Source: Cellulosimicrobium sp. Marseille-Q4280 | Lineage (GTDB): Bacteria; Actinomycetota; Actinomycetes; Actinomycetales; Cellulomonadaceae | Reading direction: 5' to 3' | DNA length: 64,000 nt | NCBI RefSeq assembly: GCF_943181405.1 | Contig: NZ_CALPBY010000003.1 | Coordinates: 1 to 64,000 of the forward strand | Part shown: piece after piece, positions 15,131 to 23,561 of the stretch | Numbering within the stretch: the first letter of the stretch is position 1 | Layout: the number at the start of each line of letters is the position of its first letter | Notes under the pieces: model-generated | What the model was told of the DNA's origin: nothing | Seen by the model: the letters and a program-made list of their open reading frames with translations, nothing else | Database searches by the model: none | Made by a program: the position numbers and the translations under genes

Positions 15131-16084
15131 TCAGGCACCGGTCACCACCAGGTGCTCGGCCCAGCCGTCGACGACGATCTCGTTCGGCGCGCCGAGCAGG
15201 TCCGACACGACCAGCGTGAAGGTGCCGTCCGCCGCGACCGTGGTCGACGTCGTCGTTCCGCCGGGGAACCCGGCGAACTCCCAGTGCCAGTGCTCCGGCT
15301 TGGTCCCGCCTGGGCGCGCCCACGCCGGGTGCACCCAGCCGTAGGCGCCCGCGTTCGCCGCCAGCCAGTCGCCGGTGATGGTGCCGGGCACCGCGGCCTG
15401 GTTCGCGATGTCGATCGCCGTGCCGAACCCGTGGTTGGACGTGCCGGGCACCGCGGCCAGGCGCGGGCCGAGGGTGGCGCGCAGGTGGACCTGCTCGCCC
15501 AGGGAGCGGTAGGCGTCGTTGAGGGTGATGCTCGCGCCGGTCGCGGCGGTCATCGCCGTCATCATCGCGTCGAACGCGCCCGCGGCGTCGCAGCGCAGCG
15601 ACCGGCCGCCGGCGGCCTCGCTGGCGCACAGGATCGACCCGTCGGCCAGGCCGTTGGCCTGCCCGGGCCACGGGTCCGCGGAGGCGTCACCGGGCCCGGA
15701 GGCGGCCTGGGAGATGTTCGTGGCCGTCACGACGGCTCCCGGGGCCCAGTGACGGCCGGTGATGGTGACGGTCCGGCCGGTGGTCTCGTGCGACAGCTGC
15801 GGTGCGGGCGGCGCCGCGGGCACCAAGGGCCCGTACGGGGCGACGGGCGTGGAGCGGGCGCTGCGCGACGGCGCGTCGTGCTCCGGGCGCAGGTCTGCTG
15901 CCGCCACGGGCGACGGCAGCAGCGAGGCGGTCGCAGACAGGTCGAACAGCGAGGGCGTGGACGCCTTGGTGAAGGCGTCGGGCAGCTCGGACGCGGCCGC
16001 CTGGCCCGCAGCGGGCAGCAGCAGCGCGACGGCCGCGACGGCGCTCAGGGCAGCTCGCCGGGCCGTGGTGGGATGAATCCTCAT
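15131..16084 (-). CDS. secreted VanY-type D-alanyl-D-alanine carboxypeptidase (peptidase M15)
   Basis: 317 residues. Residues 1-40 are a Sec signal peptide (basic start, AALSAVAAVALLLPAA core, cleavage near AAA-SEL). A Pro-rich, Ig/PKD-like segment follows. The M15B domain carries 'LNDAYRSLGEQ' (substrate Arg), S216-N-H218-G-F-G-T-A-I-D225 supplying the first zinc ligands, and H265-W-H267-W supplying the last ligand and neighbour. All zinc residues are intact. The enzyme would trim stem-peptide D-Ala in the cell wall, perhaps opening the wall for pilus or conjugation machinery. The ATG at 16084 is chosen because a CCGCACAT box lies exactly 9 nt upstream; a GTG at 16111 is the only upstream alternative. 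A short beta-strand segment closes the protein. Confidence 0.88.
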   Translation of the reverse strand: MRIHPTTARRAALSAVAAVALLLPAAGQAAASELPDAFTKASTPSLFDLSATASLLPSPVAAADLRPEHDAPSRSARSTPVAPYGPLVPAAPPAPQLSHETTGRTVTITGRHWAPGAVVTATNISQAASGPGDASADPWPGQANGLADGSILCASEAAGGRSLRCDAAGAFDAMMTAMTAATGASITLNDAYRSLGEQVHLRATLGPRLAAVPGTSNHGFGTAIDIANQAAVPGTITGDWLAANAGAYGWVHPAWARPGGTKPEHWHWEFAGFPGGTTTSTTVAADGTFTLVVSDLLGAPNEIVVDGWAEHLVVTGA

Positions 16085-16093
16085 GCCAGGCAC

Positions 16094-16113
16094 ATGTGCG
16101 GCGCCCCGCACAT
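16094..16113. promoter_or_regulatory. back-to-back CCGCACAT boxes for 16084(-) and 16123(+)
   Basis: The minus box (16094-16101) and plus box (16106-16113) are inverted and only 4 bp apart, forming the palindrome ATGTGCGG-CGCC-CCGCACAT. Each keeps the 9-nt spacing to its own ATG. The whole divergent intergenic region is 38 bp, so any -35 element for one gene would lie within the other gene. Confidence 0.65.
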
Positions 16114-16122
16114 CTACCGGCC

Positions 16123-16947
16123 ATGACCAGCCACCAGCACCGTTCCCGGGTCCCCGCCGGCGTCACCACGGGCGGCCAGTTCGCGACCGAGGCCCGCGGC
16201 GAGGCCCCAGTGACGCTGTCCAGCCGGCCGCCGCACGCCGACGTCCTGGTCGATGGCGTGCAGGGTCCGAACAGCGCGACCTACGCCGCCGCGCTGTCGA
16301 AGGTCGCACCACTGGGCAACGTCCTGCTCAAGGTGCACGTCGACGAGCCCGGCGGCCGGTTCTCCGCCACCGCGTACGCCCTGGGCTACGAGTACCGCAT
16401 CGACTCCGGTGACGGCGACCACGTGCGCCTGAGCCGCGCGGACGGCGCGTACCTGGGCGACCAGTTCGGGCGGATCGAGGCGCTGGACTACCAGATGCCG
16501 CGCATGGTCGCCGCCGCCCACGTCGCGGCCCACGAGCGCGACACCCTCAAGAACGTCGAGCGGATGGTGCGCACGGAGTTCTCCTCCGAGCTGATCAAGC
16601 GGCACGTCGCGGCGGTGCGCCGCGGCCACACCTTCGACTCGATCGAGGTCGGCATCCCGCTCCCGGGAGACCACATGAAGGTCGTGGCGTTCGACACCGC
16701 GCCGGCCGGTAGCGGCCTGGACACCGTCGTCGACAAGCGCCTGTTCGCCCGCTCGGCGGTCAAGGACGACCAGCTGGCCGACCTGACCGACCGGCAGATC
16801 ACCAACCGCCTGAACAAGGCGCTGGACGCCATCGGCCCTGACCGCGCGTACAGCGAGAAGTACCTGCGCCGCTACATGGCGCTGGCCTGCGCCGAGCTGG
16901 ACACCCGCCGCGCGTCCGACCCGGTCTGGTCGGAGACCGAGCGATGA
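16123..16947 (+). CDS. RVPAG-tagged protein, 274 aa, unknown function
   Basis: The tag is at 9-20 with the full TEARGEAPVTL continuation. The body shows alternating strands at 60-130 ('GRFSATAYALGYEYRIDSGDGDHVRL') and a helical second half containing 'LADLTDRQITNRLNKALDAIG'. No cysteine clusters, membrane helices or known catalytic motif. Divergent from the VanY-like gene, and ATGA-coupled to the next tagged gene. Confidence 0.8.
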   Translation: MTSHQHRSRVPAGVTTGGQFATEARGEAPVTLSSRPPHADVLVDGVQGPNSATYAAALSKVAPLGNVLLKVHVDEPGGRFSATAYALGYEYRIDSGDGDHVRLSRADGAYLGDQFGRIEALDYQMPRMVAAAHVAAHERDTLKNVERMVRTEFSSELIKRHVAAVRRGHTFDSIEVGIPLPGDHMKVVAFDTAPAGSGLDTVVDKRLFARSAVKDDQLADLTDRQITNRLNKALDAIGPDRAYSEKYLRRYMALACAELDTRRASDPVWSETER

Positions 16948-17468
16948 GCGCCCCGACGCTCGCCCGCGTCCCGGCCGGGGTCCGCGCCGGCGGCCAGTTC
17001 TCCATCGCCGCGCGCGGCGAGTCCGGCATCGCGCTGCTCGCGTCCGTCCAGACGCCCCTGCACGGCCTGGGACGGTTCCGCCCCGGGCGGCCCAGCGCCA
17101 ACGCCCAGCTCGCCGCCGACGTCGTGACGCGCCTGGACGGTGTCGGCGCGTGGCGCGCGTGCGCCACGGTGCCCGACCCGGACGCCGCCGGCGACCCGGC
17201 CGCTGCGGTGTCGGTCGACGGGCACGTGCTGCTGCAGCCGTACGCCGACCCGTTCGACCCCGAGGTGTTCCTGGCCGAGCTCGACCCGTCCCGCGACGAC
17301 CCGTGGTCGCAGGCGTCGTTCTGGCGGCTGCGCGACGGCGAGCTCGACCGGCTCGACACCGACTGGCACGGGCGCACGCTGGAGGGTCCGACCTCCCACA
17401 CCGTCACCCGCACGCCCAAGGGCAAGCCGGACCCCGAGATGGTCGCGGCAGTCCTCGCCGAGTGGTGA
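16944..17468 (+). CDS. RVPAG-tagged protein, 174 aa, unknown function
   Basis: A small tagged protein (tag 8-19, then 'AARGESGIALL'). It starts on an ATGA overlap and therefore has no box of its own. 'AAVSVDGHVLLQPYADPFDPEVF' and a Trp-rich 'PWSQASFWRLRDGELDRLDTDW' are its only notable segments. Nothing suggests secretion or catalysis. Confidence 0.75.
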   Translation: MSAPTLARVPAGVRAGGQFSIAARGESGIALLASVQTPLHGLGRFRPGRPSANAQLAADVVTRLDGVGAWRACATVPDPDAAGDPAAAVSVDGHVLLQPYADPFDPEVFLAELDPSRDDPWSQASFWRLRDGELDRLDTDWHGRTLEGPTSHTVTRTPKGKPDPEMVAAVLAEW

Positions 17469-17484
17469 GGAGCCGCGCCCGGCC

Positions 17485-17492
17485 CCGCACAT
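17485..17492 (+). promoter_or_regulatory. CCGCACAT box before 17502
   Basis: Spacer ctaccgggc, then ATG; 16 nt after the preceding stop. Confidence 0.6.
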
Positions 17493-17501
17493 CTACCGGG
17501 C

Positions 17502-19061
17502 ATGACGAGCCTCGCTGACCGTTCCCGTGTCCCTGCCGGTGTCCGCACGGGCGGGCAGTTCGCCACCGAGGCGCGCGCGGAGTCCGACATCTCCCTGGCG
17601 CTCGCCCCGCACCAGGACCTGCCGCCCGTGGACGTCTCGCTCGCCGAGCTGACCGAGCAGTGGGAGCTGCGCGCGTTCGCCCCCGAGGCCGCCGCCACCC
17701 AGGCCCAGCGTGACCTCGAGCAGGCCCGGTTCCTGACCCTGGGCGGCGTGCCGGACGAGTACCTCGCCGCGCTGCTGGTCGCCGACGGTCGCACCCGCCT
17801 GCCGCGCACCTACGACCGTGGCGGCGCGTTCGGGCCCTCGGGCTGGAACTGCGCGCAGGGCGGCGAGGAGATCCGCGACGCCTACGCCTCCGGCATGCCC
17901 GCGCACTGGCCCGACCAGATGGCCGACCGCGGCGAGAAGTGGCGTGAGGGCTGCGTGCCGCGCTGGAACGCCGGCGTCACCGCCGAGGAGCTGGCGCGAC
18001 TGCAGTTCTTCGGCATGGACGGCGAGCCGGGCATCGCCGCCGCCTACGCCGGGCGCGACCTGCTCAAGGTCCGGGACTGGATCCGGGCGGCGTCGGACGA
18101 CAAGGGCTTCGGGCAGTACCTGGGGCGCTACCTCTCGCACGCCGGCGTCGGCCAGTACGTCGGCGAGGGCGTGCCGCTGCAGGACGTGCGCCTGTGCTAC
18201 GACCTGTCCGAGGACCCGAACAACGCCGTCGAGCCGGGCCTGGCGCGCCGGGGCCTGACCCGCCCCGACGGCACCGTGGAGAAGGGCCCGGACGCGATCC
18301 GCGAGCTCGTCGACTACGCCAAGGCGGCGGGCCGCTCGACCGACGAGGCCTACGAGGGCATCCGCCTGGGCATCTCCGCCAAGGACGTCAAGGCGTACGG
18401 CCCGAAGATCGAGCCGGCGGAGATCCCCGCGTTCGCCGACGCCGGTGTGCCGGCGAAGGTCGCCCGGTCCCTGCGCGCCCGCAACCGGCAGCTGTCCCCC
18501 GAACTGGCCGCGCGCCTGCACGACGCCGGGATCGTCTCCGGCGCCACCTACAAGGAGTGGGAGCGCCTGGCCACCGTCCGCGAGGGCGGCCTGGGCCGTC
18601 CGACCACGACGCGCACCGACTGGGACACCGTGCTGCCCATCGCCAAGGCCGGGGTGCCGCACGAGGTCGCCCAGGAGATGCGCGGGCACGGTGTGCCGCT
18701 GGAGTCGGTTGCCGAGATGCACGGCGCGGGCGTCACCGACATCGCGGCGTGGTCCGGGACCCTGCACAAGCGCACCCAGGCGACCATGCGCATGGAGCGG
18801 CGCACCCAGGCCGCGATGACGGCGATCTCGACGTTCGCCAAGGCCGGCGGCACGGTCGAGCAGCTGCGCCGCGCACAGCGCGCCGGCATCCCGCTGGTGG
18901 CCGCGCACGAGCACGTGTCCTCCACGCCGCAGGAGCTGTGGGCCGCGGGCGCCGAGAACCGCGCGGCCGCGCTGGCCGAGGAGGCCCGCCAGGCGTCCAT
19001 GTGGGGCCGTGACCGCTCCAGTGGGCACGGCTGGGACGTGACCGGACCGGAGGACCTGTGA
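17502..19061 (+). CDS. RVPAG-tagged helical-repeat protein, 519 aa
   Basis: The tag is at 9-20. From about residue 165 the protein becomes a series of short helical hairpins with a repeated A-G-V/I-P pattern: 'SHAGVGQYVGEGVPLQDVRL', 'ADAGVPAKVARSLRAR', 'HDAGIVSGATYKEW', 'AKAGVPHEVAQEMRGHGVPL', 'HGAGVTDIAAW', 'RAGIPLVAAHEHV'. Spacing is about 30-40 residues, giving at least six units that would stack as an alpha solenoid, usually a protein-binding scaffold. No enzymatic motif. The stop overlaps the GTG of the next tagged gene by 4 bp. Confidence 0.8.
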   Translation: MTSLADRSRVPAGVRTGGQFATEARAESDISLALAPHQDLPPVDVSLAELTEQWELRAFAPEAAATQAQRDLEQARFLTLGGVPDEYLAALLVADGRTRLPRTYDRGGAFGPSGWNCAQGGEEIRDAYASGMPAHWPDQMADRGEKWREGCVPRWNAGVTAEELARLQFFGMDGEPGIAAAYAGRDLLKVRDWIRAASDDKGFGQYLGRYLSHAGVGQYVGEGVPLQDVRLCYDLSEDPNNAVEPGLARRGLTRPDGTVEKGPDAIRELVDYAKAAGRSTDEAYEGIRLGISAKDVKAYGPKIEPAEIPAFADAGVPAKVARSLRARNRQLSPELAARLHDAGIVSGATYKEWERLATVREGGLGRPTTTRTDWDTVLPIAKAGVPHEVAQEMRGHGVPLESVAEMHGAGVTDIAAWSGTLHKRTQATMRMERRTQAAMTAISTFAKAGGTVEQLRRAQRAGIPLVAAHEHVSSTPQELWAAGAENRAAALAEEARQASMWGRDRSSGHGWDVTGPEDL

Positions 19062-19927
19062 CCGACATGACCGACCCGTCCCAGCCCCGCGTCCCGGCCG
19101 GCGTGCGCACCGGAGGGCAGTTCTCCGGGCGCTCGCGCGCCGAGGCGGCGCTGAACCTCGACCAGCGCCTCGGGCCACGACGCGACGCCCCGCTGTCGCC
19201 TGCGGCCGAGCGCCACATCGCCGAGCAGGCGCAGGCCTGGGCCGAGAAGATGACCGCCGGGATCGCCGACGCGCCCGCCTGGTCGCTGGCGTCCGCGCTG
19301 CCGGAGTTCCGGACGACGGCGACCGCCGTGGCCGCCGACCTCGCCCGCGCACGCCTGGAGCACGACGCGGCCGCCGTCGAGCGCCTCGAGCGGCGCAACG
19401 AGCACGTGCAGCGCGCGATGAGCACCCTGAACGCCGCCGCGCTGGAGGACCGGCTGGGCGGCCCGGCGCGCCCGGCGCAGGTCACGCGCGTGATCGACCG
19501 CGGCGCGGTGCTCACCAGCCCCGAGACGTTCCGGATGCAGCTGGCCTGGTTCGAGGCCGCGGCCCACCCGCTGCGACGGCGCGCGGTCGACGCCGTCGGC
19601 AACGCCCGCGCGCACGCCGACCGTGAGCTGGCCGCGGACCTGACGCAGCGCCGCGACGCCCTGCAGGGCGTCCACGACGTCACCGAGGCGGCCGGGGTGA
19701 TGCGCGCCGAGGGCGTCGCCGAGCGCTCCGGGGCGGCCCACGCCGCGCACGACGCCGCGTTCGCCTACGCCCACGCCGATCTGGTCGACGACCCGCGCCT
19801 GTGCACCGAGGGTGTCGGGCTCGCCGGCGAGCGGGTGCGCACCGGCTGGACCCGGCAGGCCTACGAGCACATGGTCGCCCCGTGGGAGACGTCCCTGGAC
19901 CGGCCCAGCGGTCTGCCGCGCGGCTAG
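19058..19927 (+). CDS. RVPAG-tagged alpha-helical protein, 289 aa
   Basis: Starts at a GTG on a 4-bp overlap. The tag is at 11-22 and lacks the usual ATEARGE continuation (SGRSRAEAALNL). The remainder is Ala/Glu/Arg-rich and predicted almost wholly helical, with coiled-coil character at residues 80-140 ('ARLEHDAAAVERLERRNEHV'). It converges on the - strand gene at 19924; the two genes share the four bases CTAG as their stop codons. Confidence 0.78.
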   Translation: MTDMTDPSQPRVPAGVRTGGQFSGRSRAEAALNLDQRLGPRRDAPLSPAAERHIAEQAQAWAEKMTAGIADAPAWSLASALPEFRTTATAVAADLARARLEHDAAAVERLERRNEHVQRAMSTLNAAALEDRLGGPARPAQVTRVIDRGAVLTSPETFRMQLAWFEAAAHPLRRRAVDAVGNARAHADRELAADLTQRRDALQGVHDVTEAAGVMRAEGVAERSGAAHAAHDAAFAYAHADLVDDPRLCTEGVGLAGERVRTGWTRQAYEHMVAPWETSLDRPSGLPRG

Positions 19928-20379
19928 CCGCGACCGATCTGCAGCAGCGGGGCCATGTCGCCGTGCTCGTACGCCGCCTCGATCCCGGGGCGCACCGCGT
20001 CGTAGACCGTCTGGTCGTTCGGCAGCACGAAGTGCATCCCGAGCTCCTGGTCGAACGTCACGATCCCGGACTCGACCGCCTCGAGCTTGGCCTTGATGAC
20101 CAGCCCGAGCGCGCGCCACAGCCGCCGGTGCTCCTTGTCCGCGGCCGCCTTCGCCGCGCTCGCCGAGCGCGACTGGCCGGTCGGCGTGGAGCGGAACGAC
20201 TCGACGTCGGGCAGGTGCAGCAGGAACTGGATCCGGCGCTCGCGCATGTCGAAGCGCACGGCCGCGCCACCGGCGGCCCACCCGATCATGAACGCGGTCG
20301 CGCCGTACCGGGTGACGATCCGCTCGATCTCGTCCTTGGAGCGCGAGATCGTCACCGTGGTGTCCGCGGCGTAGGCCAT
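19924..20379 (-). CDS. conserved phage/plasmid hypothetical protein, 151 aa
   Basis: It begins 'AADTTVTISRSKDEIERIVTRYGAT', the start of a family I have seen repeatedly in phage and plasmid genomes, where a roughly 150-residue protein begins with T-x-V-x-x-x-R-S-x-x-E-I. The next segment, 'VRFDMRERRIQFLLHLPDV', is beta-rich, followed by a helix with 'RLWRALGLVIKAKLEAVESG'. Function unknown to me. A GGAGGG Shine-Dalgarno sequence supports the ATG at 20379, and the upstream gene's stop overlaps it by one base. Confidence 0.8.
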   Translation of the reverse strand: MAYAADTTVTISRSKDEIERIVTRYGATAFMIGWAAGGAAVRFDMRERRIQFLLHLPDVESFRSTPTGQSRSASAAKAAADKEHRRLWRALGLVIKAKLEAVESGIVTFDQELGMHFVLPNDQTVYDAVRPGIEAAYEHGDMAPLLQIGRG

Positions 20380-20624
20380 CAGGGGTACTCCCTCCGGTCA
20401 CTGATCGCGGCGCCGGCCAGAAGGCCCATGCGCTCGCGGGCGGTGAAGCAGTGCCCGCACCAGGCCAGCGTGAACTCCTGGTTCGGGCCGTGCACGGTCA
20501 GCACCAGCGGCTTCGTGCTCGGGCCGCAGTAGTCGCAGCCACGCAGGGGGTCGGTCGGGTCCAGCGGGCCGGTCTGGTCGGCCTGGGTGGTGACGTCGCT
20601 CGGCGACGTGGTCATGGTGCTCAC
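20379..20624 (-). CDS. small zinc-ribbon protein, 81 aa
   Basis: Two CxxC knuckles, 'CDYCGP' and 'CGHC', separated by about 25 residues, make a likely one-zinc ribbon. The GTG at 20624 is chosen over the ATG at 20615 because it sits exactly 9 nt after the minus-strand CCGCACAT box at 20634-20641. Its stop overlaps the start of the following gene by one base. Small ribbon proteins of this kind are common on phages and plasmids; no function can be assigned. Confidence 0.72.
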   Translation of the reverse strand: MSTMTTSPSDVTTQADQTGPLDPTDPLRGCDYCGPSTKPLVLTVHGPNQEFTLAWCGHCFTARERMGLLAGAAISDRREYP

Positions 20625-20633
20625 AGGTGACCT

Positions 20634-20679
20634 ATGTGCGGCAGCCCACACGCGCGCCAGAACGCCCCCGTCCGCACAT
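20634..20679. promoter_or_regulatory. divergent CCGCACAT boxes for 20624(-) and 20689(+)
   Basis: The minus box is at 20634-20641 (spacer aggtcacct, then GTG) and the plus box at 20672-20679 (spacer ctgtagagc, then ATG). Thirty base pairs separate them. Confidence 0.6.
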
Positions 20680-20688
20680 CTGTAGAGC

Positions 20689-22008
20689 ATGCCCGACCTG
20701 ACCTACCTCGACGGCGACGACCCGTTCGCCGACGCGGCCGCGCCGCGCGCCCCGCAGGCGCCCGCCCCCGTGGTCGCGCCCGAGCCTGCGCCGGCGCCCG
20801 CACCGAGCATCGACTACGTCGGCCCCAGCCCGCTCGCCGACGAGGACCTGATCCCCGAGGCCGTCCTGGGCGTGGTCGCCGACTACGACGCCTACCAGCG
20901 CTCCCAGGCGCTGTCGCGCGCCATGCTGCTGGACCGCACCGTCACCCCGGGCCTGGTCCCTGCGCCCGAGCCGCGCGGGGAGGGTCACGACGACGGCGAG
21001 TTCCCCTTCGCCTACCTGTGGGTCGACCCGACCACGAACCACATCGTCTACCGCACCGACGACTTCGACTCCCTGGCGCCCAAGCGCGTCAACGCCGGGG
21101 TGCTGGACCACCTGCTGTCGCAGGACTTCCGGCTCGTGGTGCCCGACGCCCCCACCCTGGCGCGCATCACCCGCGCCTGCGCCGGGGCGGCCCGCCGCCG
21201 CGACGACGCGTCCGAGGCGGCCGTGCGTGTGGAGCTGCAGCTGGCGATCGCCGCGCGGCTGCGGTACTCGGCGTTCGCGATCGTGCTGACCCGCGCGCTC
21301 GCGCGCCGGTACTGGCTGCCCGAGGGCATGGACGCCGAGGAGATCGGCCCGTGGGCGGCGATGGGCGGCGCGGAGCCGTTCGCGACGAACCCGCACCGGT
21401 GCATGTCGATGCTCGTCGAGCTGGCCTCCGACGGTGCGCCGTCGATGCGGCTGACCAACGGCATGTTCTTCGCCGAGAAGTTCGCGCTGTCCGCCGCCCG
21501 GTTCCGCGGCCTCAAGACCGCCGTGTCGGCGTTCCACGACGTCGAGCGCGCCGAGGCGTGCGCCGAAGGCTGGGACCACACCGACTTCGGGCTGGTGCGC
21601 CGCAACTCGATCACCGGCGACGTGTGCCAGGTCGCGGTGACACGGATCGACGAGGTCGGCTCACGCATCCACGTCGTGATGTCCCAGCCGTTCCGGCTGC
21701 GCACCGGCAAGGCGCACGTCATCGTCACCACCGACCCGGCCGCCCCGGCGACCAACCTGACCCTGGAGTCCGTCGAGGCGACCGGCGACGCGCTGCACGG
21801 GGTGTTCACCTACTCCCGGCGCCGGCGCGCCGAGCAGAACCCCGCGCTGGTCGCCGCGGCCGCCGCCAAGCGCGACGGGCGCCCGCTGTTCGTGACCGCC
21901 AAGCCGTTCACGGGCTTCTCCCCCACGTCCAGCGCCACCCCGCGCGACCGGTGGACCGCCCGGGACTCCCCGCCCATCAAGCGGCCCGCGTGGGCCGCTG
22001 GCCTGTGA
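20689..22008 (+). CDS. hypothetical protein, 439 aa, preceding the helicase
   Basis: An untagged protein with an Ala/Pro-rich disordered N-terminus (residues 15-45) and a mixed alpha/beta body. 'HRCMSMLVELASDGAPSMRL' and 'AFHDVERAEACAEGWDHTDFG' are the most distinctive stretches. The C-terminus is basic (KRPAWAAGL). It is followed 22 nt later by an SF1 helicase with its own box, so it may be a replication or transfer partner, but I recognise no domain. Start set by the box at 20672. Confidence 0.75.
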   Translation: MPDLTYLDGDDPFADAAAPRAPQAPAPVVAPEPAPAPAPSIDYVGPSPLADEDLIPEAVLGVVADYDAYQRSQALSRAMLLDRTVTPGLVPAPEPRGEGHDDGEFPFAYLWVDPTTNHIVYRTDDFDSLAPKRVNAGVLDHLLSQDFRLVVPDAPTLARITRACAGAARRRDDASEAAVRVELQLAIAARLRYSAFAIVLTRALARRYWLPEGMDAEEIGPWAAMGGAEPFATNPHRCMSMLVELASDGAPSMRLTNGMFFAEKFALSAARFRGLKTAVSAFHDVERAEACAEGWDHTDFGLVRRNSITGDVCQVAVTRIDEVGSRIHVVMSQPFRLRTGKAHVIVTTDPAAPATNLTLESVEATGDALHGVFTYSRRRRAEQNPALVAAAAAKRDGRPLFVTAKPFTGFSPTSSATPRDRWTARDSPPIKRPAWAAGL

Positions 22009-22013
22009 CGATG

Positions 22014-22021
22014 CCGCACAT
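22014..22021 (+). promoter_or_regulatory. CCGCACAT box before 22031
   Basis: Spacer aggtagacc, then ATG; begins 5 nt after the preceding stop. Confidence 0.6.
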
Positions 22022-22030
22022 AGGTAGACC

Positions 22031-23239
22031 ATGACCTCGAGCTCGACCCTGCCCTTTCCCGCCGGCTCCCCGCAGGAGGGTGCCGTCCTGGCGCTGCTGC
22101 GCGGGCACCCCGGGGTCCTGGTCGACTCCCCTCCCGGGGCAGGCAAGTCCACGATGGTCGCCCAGGCCGTGCGCTTCCTGCACGAGGCCACGCCCGCGAC
22201 CGTCGCGGTGGCGACCTTCACCAACGAGCAGGGTTCGTCCATCGCGGCGCGCATCGCCGCCGAGCTCGGCCCGGACGCCTACGGGCGCCCGCAGGTGCAG
22301 ATCGTCTCGCGCAACATGACGGTGCCCGACGGCGTCGCCGGGCCGGGAGCGGCCACCTCCGAGAACCCGGTGACTGTGCGCACCGTCGCCTCGTGCAAGA
22401 TCAACCCGCCCGAGGTCGACGTGCTCGTGCTCGACGAGGCGTACCAGATCACGTTCGCGGACTTCTCCAAGGCCGCCGACCAGGCCGAGCAGGTGCTGCT
22501 CGTGGGCGACCCGGGCCAGATCGGCCCCGTCGTGCCGTTCAACGTCGGCGCCTGGTCCCACATGCCGCAGGCCCCGCAGATGCGCGCCCCCGAGGTGCTG
22601 GCCGAGCGCGAGGAGGTCGCCCGGTTCTCCCTGGCGCACACCTACCGGCTCGGGCCCGACACCGCCCGCGCCATCGCGCCGCTGTACCCGTTCACGTTCG
22701 ACTCCGCCCGGCCCGCGCGCAGCATCGACGGCCTGGACGGGGAGATCGCCCGCGTGGTCGTGCCCGACCGGATCGACCCGTACGACCTGGCCACGATGCG
22801 CACCGTCGCGGACGCCGCGACCGCCTACCTCGGCCGAACCCTGCGCGAGACGGCCCCCGACGGCACGCAGTCCACCCGGGCGCTGGTCGAGGAGGACGTC
22901 GCGATCGTCGTGTCCCGCAACGCCCAGGCCTCGGCGCTGGAGGCGCTGCTGATCGAGCGCGGGCACGCGCCCGGGGCGATCACGGTGGGCACCGCCGACC
23001 GGCTGCAGGGCGGGCAGTGGCACGCCGTCGTGGCCGTGGACCCGACACTGTCGGGCGCCGAGTCCGAGCACGCGCTGTCCTCGGGGCGGCTGTGCGTGAT
23101 GACCTCGCGCCACATGACGCACCTGACGTGGGTGTACGACGAGGGCTGGGAGGACGTGCTGGAGCAGGCCGCGGACTCCGGCGACGCCGGCCGGTCGGCC
23201 GCCGTGCGCACCGCGCTCGTGGCCTACCCGCACCTGTGA
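22031..23239 (+). CDS. superfamily 1 DNA helicase (UvrD/RecD/Upf1-like core)
   Basis: 402 residues. Walker A PPGAGKS is at 34-40, the DExx box VLVLDEAY at 131-138 with D135-E136, motif III 'LLVGDPGQIGPVV' near 157-169, motif IV region 'RFSLAHTYRLGPDTARAI', and motif V/VI 'ADRLQGGQWHAVVAV' and 'LCVMTSRHMTHL', the last supplying the arginine finger. All core SF1 motifs are present, with little between them, so this is a minimal helicase without added nuclease. It likely unwinds the element's DNA in replication or transfer. ATG set by the box. The stop overlaps the next GTG by 4 bp. Confidence 0.85.
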   Translation: MTSSSTLPFPAGSPQEGAVLALLRGHPGVLVDSPPGAGKSTMVAQAVRFLHEATPATVAVATFTNEQGSSIAARIAAELGPDAYGRPQVQIVSRNMTVPDGVAGPGAATSENPVTVRTVASCKINPPEVDVLVLDEAYQITFADFSKAADQAEQVLLVGDPGQIGPVVPFNVGAWSHMPQAPQMRAPEVLAEREEVARFSLAHTYRLGPDTARAIAPLYPFTFDSARPARSIDGLDGEIARVVVPDRIDPYDLATMRTVADAATAYLGRTLRETAPDGTQSTRALVEEDVAIVVSRNAQASALEALLIERGHAPGAITVGTADRLQGGQWHAVVAVDPTLSGAESEHALSSGRLCVMTSRHMTHLTWVYDEGWEDVLEQAADSGDAGRSAAVRTALVAYPHL

Positions 23240-23505
23240 GCGGGCAGAACGCACCCGCGCAGGTCACCGGCTTCTACGCCGCGACGCACCAGCACGGGCG
23301 CACGCAGCTGCTGCTGGGCCCGTTCACCGAGAAGGGCATCGCCCTGACCGCGGTGGACGCCGCGCGCGACCTGCTCTACGTCACCCGTCGCGACCTCGGC
23401 CCGGTCCCGGCCGGGGTGGAGGTCACCGAGGTCACCATGCCCGGCATCGACCTGCTGCCCGCCGGGGAGCTGAACGACGTCGCCCTGCACCTGCACGGCT
23501 CCTGA
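23236..23505 (+). CDS. small hypothetical protein, 89 aa
   Basis: Translationally coupled to the helicase through a GTGA overlap. The 89 residues run 'TGFYAATHQHGRTQLLLGPF', 'GIALTAVDAARDLLY', 'GVEVTEVTMPGIDLLP', a plausible small alpha/beta fold. No family recognised; a helicase accessory role is suggested only by coupling. Confidence 0.65.
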   Translation: MSGQNAPAQVTGFYAATHQHGRTQLLLGPFTEKGIALTAVDAARDLLYVTRRDLGPVPAGVEVTEVTMPGIDLLPAGELNDVALHLHGS

Positions 23506-23510
23506 CCCTG

Positions 23511-23518
23511 CCGCACAT
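23511..23518 (+). promoter_or_regulatory. CCGCACAT box, leadered type, upstream of 23562
   Basis: Nine nt after the box the triplet is GTC, not a start. The gene's ATG is 43 nt after the box, with a weak ACAGGA 8 nt before it. This case shows that the box is kept even where translation starts elsewhere. Confidence 0.5.
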
Positions 23519-23561
23519 CCGTTCCCCGTCACCTCACCGTTCCCGCAGACAGGACCCGCTC

